Source of the DNA: DATEJJ01 sp039649115
GTDB taxonomy: Bacteria; Actinomycetota; Actinomycetes; Mycobacteriales; Micromonosporaceae
Direction: 5' to 3'
Assembly (NCBI GenBank): GCA_039649115.1
Contig: JBBWZQ010000254.1
Span: forward strand, 1 to 20,758
DNA: 20,758 bases
Shown here: one piece after another, positions 14,403-20,758 of the stretch
How the letters are laid out: every line of letters starts with the position of its first letter
How positions within the stretch are numbered: position 1 is the stretch's first letter
The notes under the pieces: model-generated
The model's input: the letters and a program-made list of their open reading frames with translations, nothing else
Database searches by the model: none
Told to the model about the DNA's origin: nothing
Translations under genes and position numbers: made by a program

Positions 14403-15127
14403 CCGACGTCCTCCTGGTGACGGGTACCGACACCGGCGTGGGCAAGACCGTCGTCACCGCAGCGATCGCGGCGGCGGCGCGGGCGGTCGACTATTCGGTG
14501 GCCGTACTCAAGCCGGCGCAGAGCGGTGTGGTCGCCGGTACCGGTGACGAGTCCGATGTGGACACCGTGGCTCGCCTGTCCGGTGCGCAGTCGGCACCGA
14601 CGCTGGTGAGCTACCCGGACCCGCTGGCGCCGCTGACCGCCGCCCGCCAGTCGGGCCTGCCGGAGCTGGCCATCGGCGACGTCATCGAAGCGGTGGAGGT
14701 GGCCGGCACCGGGCACGAGCTGGTGCTCATCGAAGGCAGCGGCGGGCTGCTGGTACCGATGGGGGAGGGCGGCTGGACCATTGCCGATCTGGCCGTGGCA
14801 CTGCGGATCCCCGCCGTCGTGGTGGCGCGCTCCGGCCTCGGTACCCTCAACCACATCGCGCTGACCTTCGAGGCGATGGCGCACCGCGGCATCCCCGGCT
14901 GGCTCGTGCTCGGCTCCTGGCCGGCCGAGCCGGAGCTGGTGCACTGGACCAACCTTGCCGACCTCACCAACCTGGCGGGCGTACTGCCGGAGGGCGCCGG
15001 GTCGCTTCCGCCGGACCGGTTCCGGGCGGCCGCGCCGCGCTGGCTGACCCCGACGCTGTTCGGGCAGGCCGACGCCGACATCCTCCTGGCGGACGCGATC
15101 CACCTCCCGCCGCCGCACTGGCGCTGA
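14399..15127 (+). CDS. bioD: Dethiobiotin synthase BioD
   Basis: ATP-dependent carboxylase of 242 residues closing the ureido ring of dethiobiotin. The P-loop GTDTGVGKTVV holds K16. The second catalytic lysine is K38 in LKPAQSGV, and EGSGGLLVPMGEG is the conserved substrate loop. GTG 14399 overlaps the bioF stop by four bases, so bioF and bioD are coupled. bioA, which acts between BioF and BioD, is not in the window. The gene is convergent with tetR, 11 bp apart. Confidence 0.95.
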   Translation: MTDVLLVTGTDTGVGKTVVTAAIAAAARAVDYSVAVLKPAQSGVVAGTGDESDVDTVARLSGAQSAPTLVSYPDPLAPLTAARQSGLPELAIGDVIEAVEVAGTGHELVLIEGSGGLLVPMGEGGWTIADLAVALRIPAVVVARSGLGTLNHIALTFEAMAHRGIPGWLVLGSWPAEPELVHWTNLADLTNLAGVLPEGAGSLPPDRFRAAAPRWLTPTLFGQADADILLADAIHLPPPHWR

Positions 15128-15138
15128 CGGGCTTTGTT

Positions 15139-15738
15139 TCAGACCAGCTGCTCGGGGCGGACGGCCAGTTCGCGGGCGGTGGCCAGGCGGATCCACTCGG
15201 CCAGCTGGCGCCGCGAGATGATCCGGTCGTGCACCGTCGCCTGCACGGTGAGGCCGTCGGCGAGCGCGGTGATGCGCCAGGCGGCACCGTGCGGGTCGGC
15301 GCACCGGAAGTCCCCGGCCGCCACGCCGGCCCTGATCACCTCGGCCAGCGCCTCCTTCCAGCGCACGTCCAGCCGGCGCGAGACCTTCTCCAGCTCCGGT
15401 ACGCGGATCGACTCGGCCCAGCCGTCGATCCACATCTCCCACGCCTTCGTGGTGTTCGGGCCGTACAGCTTCAGGATCCGGCGGACCTTGTCCAGCGGCG
15501 CGCCCGGCGACCGGACCACGGTCTCCACGCGGGCCAGTTCCTGATCCGCGGCATACGCGAACGCGCGGACGAGCAGATTGTCCTTTGTCTCGAAGTGGTA
15601 GAAGACCAGGGCCTGGCTGACGCCGGCCGCCGCGGCCACGTCAGCGGTCCGGGTGTTCGCCAGGCCCCGCCGGGCGATCACCTCACAGGCGGTGCTCAGC
15701 AGGGCGTCGAGTCGCACGTCGGCCGTCCGTCCGGTCAC
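15139..15738 (-). CDS. TetR family transcriptional regulator
   Basis: Repressor of 199 residues. The N-terminal TetR helix-turn-helix is clear: NTRTADVAAAAGVSQALVFY, then HFETKDNLLVRAF. The C-terminal ligand domain (KAWEMWIDGWAESIRVPEL) resembles the BetI-type class, but the ligand cannot be inferred. The start GTG 15738 has no ribosome site; TACCGT (15751-15746, minus) puts transcription at about 15739, so it may be leaderless. A palindrome ATACG-N4-CGTAT covers that -10, as expected for autorepression. A second palindrome lies 36 bp further out. No obvious divergent target gene follows; the nearest is the sensor kinase 490 bp away. Confidence 0.9.
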   Translation of the reverse strand: MTGRTADVRLDALLSTACEVIARRGLANTRTADVAAAAGVSQALVFYHFETKDNLLVRAFAYAADQELARVETVVRSPGAPLDKVRRILKLYGPNTTKAWEMWIDGWAESIRVPELEKVSRRLDVRWKEALAEVIRAGVAAGDFRCADPHGAAWRITALADGLTVQATVHDRIISRRQLAEWIRLATARELAVRPEQLV

Positions 15739-15743
15739 GGCCG

Positions 15744-15757
15744 ATACGGTAGCGTAT
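15744..15757. promoter_or_regulatory. Putative TetR operator (proximal)
   Basis: ATACG-GTAG-CGTAT inverted repeat, six bases upstream of the tetR start codon and overlapping its candidate -10. Confidence 0.45.
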
Positions 15758-15792
15758 TCATGCTGCTCATCCTGTGTCTAGCGCTTGTTAGG

Positions 15793-15808
15793 CTGACTCG
15801 GGAGTCAG
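15793..15808. promoter_or_regulatory. Putative operator (distal), perfect 16-bp palindrome
   Basis: CTGACTC-GG-GAGTCAG, with 7-bp perfect arms. A plus-strand -10-like TAGGCT (15789-15794) touches it, so it may govern rightward transcription. The half site GAGTCAG recurs once at 15948-15954. Confidence 0.5.
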
Positions 15809-15916
15809 TAAGGAACGCTGTGACCAGGCACGTATCGCGACCCCGCCAGCGCAACTGTCGGAACAAGGACGATTCTCGTCCTCAGTGGACGGCTGCTGCC
15901 GGCGCGCGATGACGGA

Positions 15917-16182
15917 GAACCCTGCATGGTGTCCTGGATGATCCGGCGAGTCAGCCGGCGGGTCGGCAAGCGGACAGTGAGCGACGGGTTGCGGCGACCG
16001 GGCGATCGGTGGATGCTCATGGGTCGAACGACCGGGTGAGCGGTGACGTGCCCGGTCGCTCGATGGTGGCGGAAATCCTGGTGGAACGCGAGGCGGATAC
16101 CGGAAAAAAAGACCGTCCGGTCGAGTGGTAGGCCGACGGGTGGCGGGTTGCGGTGCAGGTCAATCGGCAGGAACCCTGCATG
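15917..16182 (+). repeat. 12-bp direct repeat GAACCCTGCATG, two copies
   Basis: Copies at 15917-15928 and 16171-16182, exact, 254 bp apart. Both have a purine-rich stretch (GGAG or AGGA) just upstream of the terminal ATG. Confidence 0.7.
16104..16122 (-). terminator. Terminator-like hairpin plus T7 on the minus strand
   Basis: Read on minus, GACCGGACGGTC (16122-16111, 4-bp stem with 4-nt loop) is followed by seven T. The stem is short. No minus-strand gene lies upstream, so it could only stop antisense RNA from the kinase region. Confidence 0.3.
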
Positions 16183-16229
16183 AATGGCCGCCCTTAGGTG
16201 TGGCCGCTTCGCTGTGGGGAGAGACGCGT

Positions 16230-18992
16230 ATGGCGGCGGCTGGCAAGCTCTCGCACGATCCGCGGGGGACAGCTGGATCCGTTGCGGGCGACATCGGCGG
16301 GGGGCACCGATCGTCGACATCGCACACGGAGGGTGTCCGTGGTGTCACCAGCCACCTCCGGCTGGGTCCGCCCGGAGGAGGTCTGCACTCGATCCGGGTC
16401 CGCCTGCTGTTGCCGGTCGCGGTCGCCACCGTCGGCCTGGTCGCCCTCGGCACCGTGCAGGCGATGTCGGCCGCCCGCCTGGCCCGCGAGTCCAGCCAGG
16501 CCGCCACCATGGCCGCGACCGCCACCACGACGGTGCGGCTGGCGCACCAACTGGAGACCGAGATCACCGAGGAGGACGCGCTGCGGCAGCGCGGCGGTAC
16601 GGCCGGGGCCAGCCTGGTGACCGCCGCCCGCGGCCAGACCAACCTCGCCGTCGAGGCGTTCCACCGGGCCGGCGAGGTCGCCCGGCAGGCCGCGCCCGGG
16701 CTGCGCCGGCTGCTCGACGCCACCGACACCCAGGTGGCGCTGCTGTCGAGCGTCCGGGCGAGCGCCGACCGGCTGGACGCCGACCAGCTCTCCGCGCCCA
16801 CGTACGAAGATCTCAACCGCAGCCTGCTCGCCATCGCCGACGCCGTACCCGAGCTGATGACCGACGTGACCCTGGCCGCCAGTGCCCGGGCCGCCGCCGC
16901 GATCGCCGCGGCGGAGCACCTCGCCGCGCAGGAGCGCGACCTGCTGCGCGGGGTGTTCCGGCGGGGCAGCTACCAGTCAGGCGAGCTGGCCAGCCTGGCC
17001 AGCCTGACCGGTGCCGAGACCGAGCGGCTGGCCGAGTTCAACCGGTACGCCACCAGCGCGCAGCGGAGCCAGTACACCTCTCTGATCAGCGGCGACGACG
17101 TCGGCACGGCCGCCCGGATGGCCGGCGCCGCACTGACCGCCGACCGGCAGCCGGCGGTGCTCAAGGTCGACCCGGACAGCTGGTACATCGCGCAGAGCAA
17201 CACGCTGCGCCGCCTGCACCTGCTGGAGGTCGACCTCGCCCGCGCGCTCGACCTCACCGCGCGCCGCGACCAGGCGATGGCCCAGACACGAGCCGTGGTC
17301 ACCGGCCTGTCCACCGCCGGGCTCGTGGTGCTCGCCTTCGGCACCGCGCTGGTGCTCGCCATCCGCACCAGCCGGCGGCTGCGGGTCCTGCGCGGCTCGG
17401 CGCTCGTCGTGGCCGGCGTGGAACTGCCCGACACCATCTCCTCGCTGACCGAGGCCGGCGACCCGCAGTCCGTGCAGACCGCGATGCAGGCCGCCGCGAC
17501 GCGGGCCGATTCCCTCGTCGTCACCGGTTCGGACGAGATCTCCGAGGTGGGCGCGGCGCTCAACGCGGTACACCGCCAGGCCCTGCACCTGGCCGCCGAG
17601 CAGGCCAGCCTGCGGCTGGACGTGGCCGCGCTGTTCGCGGCCCTGTCCCGGCGCGGCCAGTCACTCATCCAGCGCCAGCTGCGCCTGCTCGACGACTTCG
17701 AGCGGTCCGAGACAGACCCGCAGACCCTGGCCCGGCTGTTCGCGCTGGACCACCTGGCCGCGCGGATGCGGCGCAACGAAGAAAATCTTCTGGTACTGGC
17801 GGGAGGCGAGCCCGGCCGCCGGGTGCTGGCGCCGGTGTCGCTGGTCGAGCTGGTCCAGGCGGCCGCGGCCGAGATCGAGGACTTCCATCGCGTCGAGGCG
17901 GTCGGGGTCGCCGATGTCGGCGTGGCCGCGCACGCCGTCCGCGACGTCAGCCACCTGCTCGCCGAGCTGCTGGAGAACGCCGCGATGTTCTCCCCGCCGA
18001 CCAGCAAGGTGCGGGTGTCCGCCCGCCGGTCCATCGATTCGGTGACGGTCTCCGTGTTCGACGAGGGGATCGGCATGCAGCAGCGGCAGGTCACCGAGCT
18101 GAACGCCCGGCTGGCCCGACCGACCATGCTGACCTCCGAGCTGGCCGGCACCATGGGCCTGCTCGTCGTCGGCCGGCTCGCGGCGCGGCACGGCATCCAC
18201 GTCGAGCTGCGCAGCGCCGCCGCCGGCGGGACGGTCGCCCTGGTCGCGCTGCCCAACACCGTGCTCACGCCGGCCCCCGCGGTGACCGGGTACACCAACT
18301 CGCTGCTGTACCCCGACCCGCCCGCGATCGAGCCGCCGCCCGGCCGCAACGGCTACCCCGGGTACCGGCCCGCCCATGCGGTCCCGCTCACCTTGCCGGT
18401 TCCCTTCACCACGCCGGTTCGCGCTTCTGGGCCGGCCCCCGCCACGTCGCCCGACCCGCCTACCGTGCCGATCCTGGACGCCGTGCCGGCGCCCGCTACC
18501 GTGCCGATCCCGGACGCTGTGCCCGCGCCGGTCCCGCGCGCCACGCCGGTGCCTGACAGCCTGCCGGTCCTCGGGCCCGCTTCGGTCGCCGCGGCGGCCG
18601 GGCTTGCTGACGCTGCCCCTGTGTCGGCTGCTCCTGTGTCGGCTGCTTCTGGGTTGTCTGCTCCTGTGTCGGCTGCTTCTGGGTCCGCTGCTTCCGGGTC
18701 CGCTGCTTCTGGGTCCGCTGCTTCTGGGTCCGCTGCTTCTGGGTCCGCCGCACCGGGCTCCGATGTGGTGCCGCTGCCCAGGCGCCGGCCGGGCCACCTG
18801 CTCCTGTCCGGCAGCGCCGTCACCGCCGCCGAATTGACGCCCTCTGTGCGGCCGCGCGGAGCCACGCCAGATCCCGACACCGTACGGGCGCGACTGTCCG
18901 GCCTGGCCCGCGGCCTGGCCGCCGCGGACCGCCGGACGCACGGTTCGGACAACCCACCGGTGGGAACCCAGAACACACAGGACGGAGAATGA
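16230..18992 (+). CDS. NIT-domain sensor histidine kinase-like protein (CvnA type)
   Basis: Membrane sensor of 920 residues. Helix 1 (~56-78) and helix 2 (~354-376) enclose an all-helical extracellular domain like the nitrate/nitrite-sensing NIT domain. A HAMP-like linker follows, then a degenerate H-box region FALDHLAARMRRNEENLL (His ~508). The ATPase domain has an N-box LAELLENAAMFSPP (~580) and DEGIGM (~611). A Pro/Ala/Ser tail of ~200 residues ends the protein. This matches CvnA proteins of actinobacterial conservons. ATG 16230 is chosen for GGGGAGAG six bases upstream and a short cytoplasmic N-terminus; an upstream in-frame GTG at 16125 has no such support. It overlaps the roadblock gene by four bases. 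NIT ligand specificity is untested here. Confidence 0.88.
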   Translation: MAAAGKLSHDPRGTAGSVAGDIGGGHRSSTSHTEGVRGVTSHLRLGPPGGGLHSIRVRLLLPVAVATVGLVALGTVQAMSAARLARESSQAATMAATATTTVRLAHQLETEITEEDALRQRGGTAGASLVTAARGQTNLAVEAFHRAGEVARQAAPGLRRLLDATDTQVALLSSVRASADRLDADQLSAPTYEDLNRSLLAIADAVPELMTDVTLAASARAAAAIAAAEHLAAQERDLLRGVFRRGSYQSGELASLASLTGAETERLAEFNRYATSAQRSQYTSLISGDDVGTAARMAGAALTADRQPAVLKVDPDSWYIAQSNTLRRLHLLEVDLARALDLTARRDQAMAQTRAVVTGLSTAGLVVLAFGTALVLAIRTSRRLRVLRGSALVVAGVELPDTISSLTEAGDPQSVQTAMQAAATRADSLVVTGSDEISEVGAALNAVHRQALHLAAEQASLRLDVAALFAALSRRGQSLIQRQLRLLDDFERSETDPQTLARLFALDHLAARMRRNEENLLVLAGGEPGRRVLAPVSLVELVQAAAAEIEDFHRVEAVGVADVGVAAHAVRDVSHLLAELLENAAMFSPPTSKVRVSARRSIDSVTVSVFDEGIGMQQRQVTELNARLARPTMLTSELAGTMGLLVVGRLAARHGIHVELRSAAAGGTVALVALPNTVLTPAPAVTGYTNSLLYPDPPAIEPPPGRNGYPGYRPAHAVPLTLPVPFTTPVRASGPAPATSPDPPTVPILDAVPAPATVPIPDAVPAPVPRATPVPDSLPVLGPASVAAAAGLADAAPVSAAPVSAASGLSAPVSAASGSAASGSAASGSAASGSAASGSAAPGSDVVPLPRRRPGHLLLSGSAVTAAELTPSVRPRGATPDPDTVRARLSGLARGLAAADRRTHGSDNPPVGTQNTQDGE
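18613..18758 (+). repeat. Tandem 15-bp repeat in the kinase tail (SAASG/SAAPV units)
   Basis: TCCGCTGCTTCTGGG-type units start at 18684, 18699, 18714 and 18729, preceded by looser GCTCCTGTGTCG copies. They encode a low-complexity Ala/Ser/Gly linker near the C-terminus. Codons GCT, TCT and GGG dominate, unlike the GCC/TCC/GGC of the rest of the gene. Confidence 0.85.
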
Positions 18993-19417
18993 TGAGTTTC
19001 GGCCAAGACCACCTGACCGACCCCACCGACGGGCACCTCAACTGGCTGCTGACCTCGTTCGCGCGCCGGGTACCGGAGGTCACCCACGCGCTCGCGGTCT
19101 CGGTGGACGGCCTGACGCTGGCCGCCTCCGAAGGGCTGCCCAGTGACCGGTCAGACCAGCTGTCCGCGATCACCAGCGGACTGGCCAGCCTCACCGTGGG
19201 CGCCGCGAAGGTGCTCGCGACCGGGCGGGTCCGGCAGACGGTCGTGGACATGGACGACGGCGTCCTGCTCGTCATGTCCGTCGGCGACCGGGCACAGCTC
19301 GCGGTGCTCGGGTCCGCGGGCTGCGACCTCGGCCAGGTCGGATACGAGGCGGCCCTGCTGGCTCACCGCGTGGCCAACGCGCTGGAGCCGGGCGCCCGCG
19401 TCGCCGGCCAGCTATGA
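18989..19417 (+). CDS. Roadblock/LC7 domain protein (CvnB type)
   Basis: 142 residues in a single roadblock/LC7 fold (LNWLLTSFARRVPEVTHALA, then VSVDGLTLAASEGLP and DDGVLLVMSVGDRAQLAVLG). In conservons this protein partners the membrane sensor and a small GTPase as an accessory or GAP-like subunit. The start ATG 18989 overlaps the kinase stop; the neighbouring ATG 18992 is equally possible, since AGGACGGAG lies just upstream. The stop overlaps the next start as ATGA. CvnC (DUF742) and CvnD (GTPase), which normally follow, are missing here. Confidence 0.92.
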   Translation: MMSFGQDHLTDPTDGHLNWLLTSFARRVPEVTHALAVSVDGLTLAASEGLPSDRSDQLSAITSGLASLTVGAAKVLATGRVRQTVVDMDDGVLLVMSVGDRAQLAVLGSAGCDLGQVGYEAALLAHRVANALEPGARVAGQL

Positions 19418-20385
19418 GACGCCGCTGGCTCGCCGCCGCCGTGGTGGCCCTGCTCGCCCCGCTGGCCGGGTGCGTGTCCACCGCGGACCCGACCGCCAGC
19501 CTGTACCACCGCGGCGAACTGATCATCGGTACCGGCAACACGACCGGCGTGTTCTACGAGATCGGCGCCGGATACGCCAACGTGATCAACCGGCACCTGC
19601 CCGGGTACGAGGCGATGAGCGCCGCCACGGCCGGCTCCGTCGAGAACCTGAGGCGCATGGCGGCCGGCGACGTCGACCTCGCCCTCACGTTCTCCAACAA
19701 CGCTGTCGAGGCGCTGCACGGCGAAGGCGCCTTCAGCGGCCATCCGGTCGCCATCCGGGCCATCGGCCGGCTGTACCTGAACTACACCCACCTCATCGTG
19801 CGCAGCAACGCCGGCATCACGTCGGTCGCGGGCCTGCGTGGACACCGCATCACCACCGGACCGCACAACTCCGGATCCGAGACGACCGCGCTGCGGGTAC
19901 TCGCCGCCGCCGGGTTGACTCCCGACCAGGACGTGACCACCGTGCCCATGTCCCTCCCGCAGAGCACCGCCGCGATGGCGGCCGGCACGATCGATGCGAT
20001 GTTCTACACGGCCGGCCTCCCGGTGCCCGGGGTCACCGACCTGTTCACCCACGCCGGCGGGGGCGTACGCTTCCTACCGCTGAACTCCGTGCTGCCCCAG
20101 CTGACGCAGAAGTACGGTGCCGGGATCTACTTCCGCGCCACGATCCCGAAGAGCCAGTACGGGCTGCCCGCCGACGTACCGACGATCGCGGAGTCGAGCC
20201 TGCTCGTGGTGGGCGAGTCCATGCCGGCCGCCCTCGTGTACCAGCTCACGAAGCTGCTGTTCGAGTACCAGTCGGATCTGGCGGCGGTACATCCGGCGGC
20301 GAACGGGATCCAGCGGGACTCCGCGCCCACGACCGATCCGGTACCGCTGCACCCGGGTGCGGCCCGGTACTACCGCAGCGGTTGA
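19414..20385 (+). CDS. TAXI family TRAP-type solute-binding lipoprotein
   Basis: Predicted exported lipoprotein of 323 residues. The signal peptide (MRRRWLAAAVVALLAPLAGC) ends in a lipobox LAGC with Cys20. The mature part has the TAXI layout: IIGTGNTTGVFYEIGAGYAN, ENLRRMAAGDVDLALTFSNN, GPHNSGSETTALRVL and AAGTIDAMFYTAGLPVPGV. TAXI proteins normally deliver small acids such as glutamate or 2-oxoglutarate to a TRAP permease, but no permease gene is present. Translational coupling to the roadblock and NIT-sensor genes suggests a ligand-presenting role for the sensor (inference). The downstream boundary is the tRNA cluster. Confidence 0.9.
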   Translation: MRRRWLAAAVVALLAPLAGCVSTADPTASLYHRGELIIGTGNTTGVFYEIGAGYANVINRHLPGYEAMSAATAGSVENLRRMAAGDVDLALTFSNNAVEALHGEGAFSGHPVAIRAIGRLYLNYTHLIVRSNAGITSVAGLRGHRITTGPHNSGSETTALRVLAAAGLTPDQDVTTVPMSLPQSTAAMAAGTIDAMFYTAGLPVPGVTDLFTHAGGGVRFLPLNSVLPQLTQKYGAGIYFRATIPKSQYGLPADVPTIAESSLLVVGESMPAALVYQLTKLLFEYQSDLAAVHPAANGIQRDSAPTTDPVPLHPGAARYYRSG

Positions 20386-20438
20386 TCTTCCGGCGCCGCT
20401 CTCGGCCCTGCTGGTGGCGACGCGCCGGGCCATCTGGT

Positions 20439-20468
20439 TTGTCAGCCGGCAGGCGGCTGGGCTAGAGT
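20439..20468 (+). promoter_or_regulatory. Promoter of the tRNA cluster
   Basis: TTGTCA (20439-20444), 18-nt spacer and TAGAGT (20463-20468). The start of transcription would fall near 20475, about 30 nt before tRNA-Gly. Good match to housekeeping actinobacterial promoters. Confidence 0.65.
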
Positions 20469-20503
20469 TCACTTCCGGCGCCCGGAACTGTCCCGGGATG
20501 CGC

Positions 20504-20576
20504 GCGGACGTAGCGCAGTTGGTAGCGCATCACCTTGCCAAGGTGAGGGTCGCGGGTTCGAGTCCCGTCGTCCGCT
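20504..20576 (+). tRNA. tRNA-Gly (GCC)
   Basis: 73 nt. The acceptor stem GCGGACG pairs with CGTCCGC, anticodon GCC is at 20537-20539 in loop TTGCCAA, and the T-arm GGGTTCGAGTCCC is intact. Discriminator base T. CCA is not encoded. Confidence 0.97.
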
Positions 20577-20602
20577 CGGAGGCCGCCAGAGGCGTCTACC
20601 GC

Positions 20603-20673
20603 GGTGGAGTGGCCGAGAGGCGAGGCAACGGCCTGCAAAGCCGTGTACACGGGTTCAAATCCCGTCTCCACCT
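20603..20673 (+). tRNA. tRNA-Cys (GCA)
   Basis: 71 nt. The acceptor GGTGGAG pairs with CTCCACC, anticodon GCA is at 20635-20637 in loop CTGCAAA, and the T-arm is CGGGTTCAAATCCCG. Discriminator T is the identity base expected for tRNA-Cys. CCA is not encoded. Confidence 0.97.
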
Positions 20674-20685
20674 CAGCACGATGAC

Positions 20686-20757
20686 GGGCGATTAGCTCAG
20701 CGGGAGAGCGCTTCCCTGACACGGAAGAGGTCACTGGTTCGATCCCAGTATCGCCCA
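20686..20757 (+). tRNA. tRNA-Val (GAC)
   Basis: 72 nt. The acceptor GGGCGAT pairs with ATCGCCC, anticodon GAC is at 20718-20720 in loop CTGACAC with stem CTTCC/GGAAG, and discriminator is A. It ends one base before the window edge, so nothing can be said of its 3' flank. Confidence 0.96.
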
Positions 20758-20758
20758 C

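Larger units (their letters stand above)
15739..16229. other. 490-bp region without a convincing gene, rich in hairpins
   Basis: Besides the two palindromes next to tetR it holds three hairpins: 7-bp stem AGGACGA-TTC-TCGTCCT (15866-15882), 8-bp stem CGACCGGG/CCCGGTCG with a 14-nt loop (16029-16058), and GCAGG-AAC-CCTGC (16167-16179). GAACCCTGCATG occurs twice (15917-15928, 16171-16182), each ending in an ATG. Short open frames with plausible ribosome sites exist at 15820-15912 (30 aa) and 15926-16039 (37 aa, Arg-rich); I do not recognise either. An A7 run at 16104-16110 is exceptional for this composition. The region probably acts as the leader of the kinase operon. Confidence 0.6.

Noticed and set aside
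16125..16229. Upstream GTG start for the sensor kinase
   Set aside because: It would add 35 residues with no ribosome site and no family resemblance; ATG 16230 has GGGGAGAG at good spacing.
20504..20757. Integration site scar of a mobile element at the tRNA genes
   Set aside because: No integrase, no duplicated tRNA 3' end and no flanking repeat is seen; the window ends one base after tRNA-Val.
20462..20758. 98-codon minus-strand open frame over the tRNA cluster
   Set aside because: It is the complement of three intact tRNA genes. Its peptide (start MGDTGIEPVTSSVSGK) is a familiar artefact of tRNA antisense frames.

Overview
The window is high-GC DNA with strong G/C bias at third codon positions, short intergenic gaps and several ATGA/GTGA gene overlaps. 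It contains a NIT-sensor/roadblock pair of conservon type, a bioB auxiliary gene (bsaP), an actinobacterial-type cydDC pair, a stand-alone nitric oxide synthase and a Gly-Cys-Val tRNA cluster. Together these point to a filamentous actinomycete. Micromonosporaceae is my best guess from the overall feel and the abundance of GTAC; this is inference, not proof.

Layout, left to right. (1) 1-4502, minus strand: a NiCoT-family Ni2+/Co2+ permease, then a KimA-like APC-family permease (probable K+ importer), then a KdpD-like sensor histidine kinase that runs off the left edge. The NiCoT promoter carries an exact match to the Nur (nickel-responsive Fur-family) box, placed on its -35 element. (2) 4651-8665, plus strand: cydD and cydC (thiol exporter for cytochrome bd assembly), overlapped by a small membrane protein with a HAAS/permease-prefix-like domain. 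(3) 8649-8987, minus strand: a PadR regulator convergent with that membrane gene and divergent from the next. (4) 9148-10422, plus strand: a bacterial nitric oxide synthase oxygenase, with a 21-bp perfect palindrome upstream and a rare TTA codon next to its stop. (5) 10414-11958, minus strand: a divergent aldehyde dehydrogenase. (6) 12017-15127: the biotin locus, with bioB-bsaP on minus diverging from bioF-bioD on plus through a 47-bp shared promoter; bioA is not present. (7) 15139-15738, minus strand: a TetR regulator with two palindromes upstream. (8) 15739-16229: about 490 bp without a convincing gene but rich in hairpins and a 12-bp direct repeat. (9) 16230-20385, plus strand: a three-gene operon of NIT-domain histidine kinase, roadblock/LC7 protein and TAXI-type solute-binding lipoprotein. 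It resembles a conservon (cvn) whose cvnC/cvnD have been replaced by a periplasmic-type binding protein. (10) 20504-20757: tRNA-Gly(GCC), tRNA-Cys(GCA), tRNA-Val(GAC) behind a recognisable promoter.

The most promising candidate for an undescribed system is the kinase/roadblock/TAXI-lipoprotein operon. The Nur-box promoter and the NOS locus with its palindrome and TTA codon are the most testable regulatory findings. Four genes (NiCoT, PadR, bioB, TetR) have a -10-like hexamer placed so that transcription would start at or within two bases of the start codon, which suggests leaderless mRNAs.
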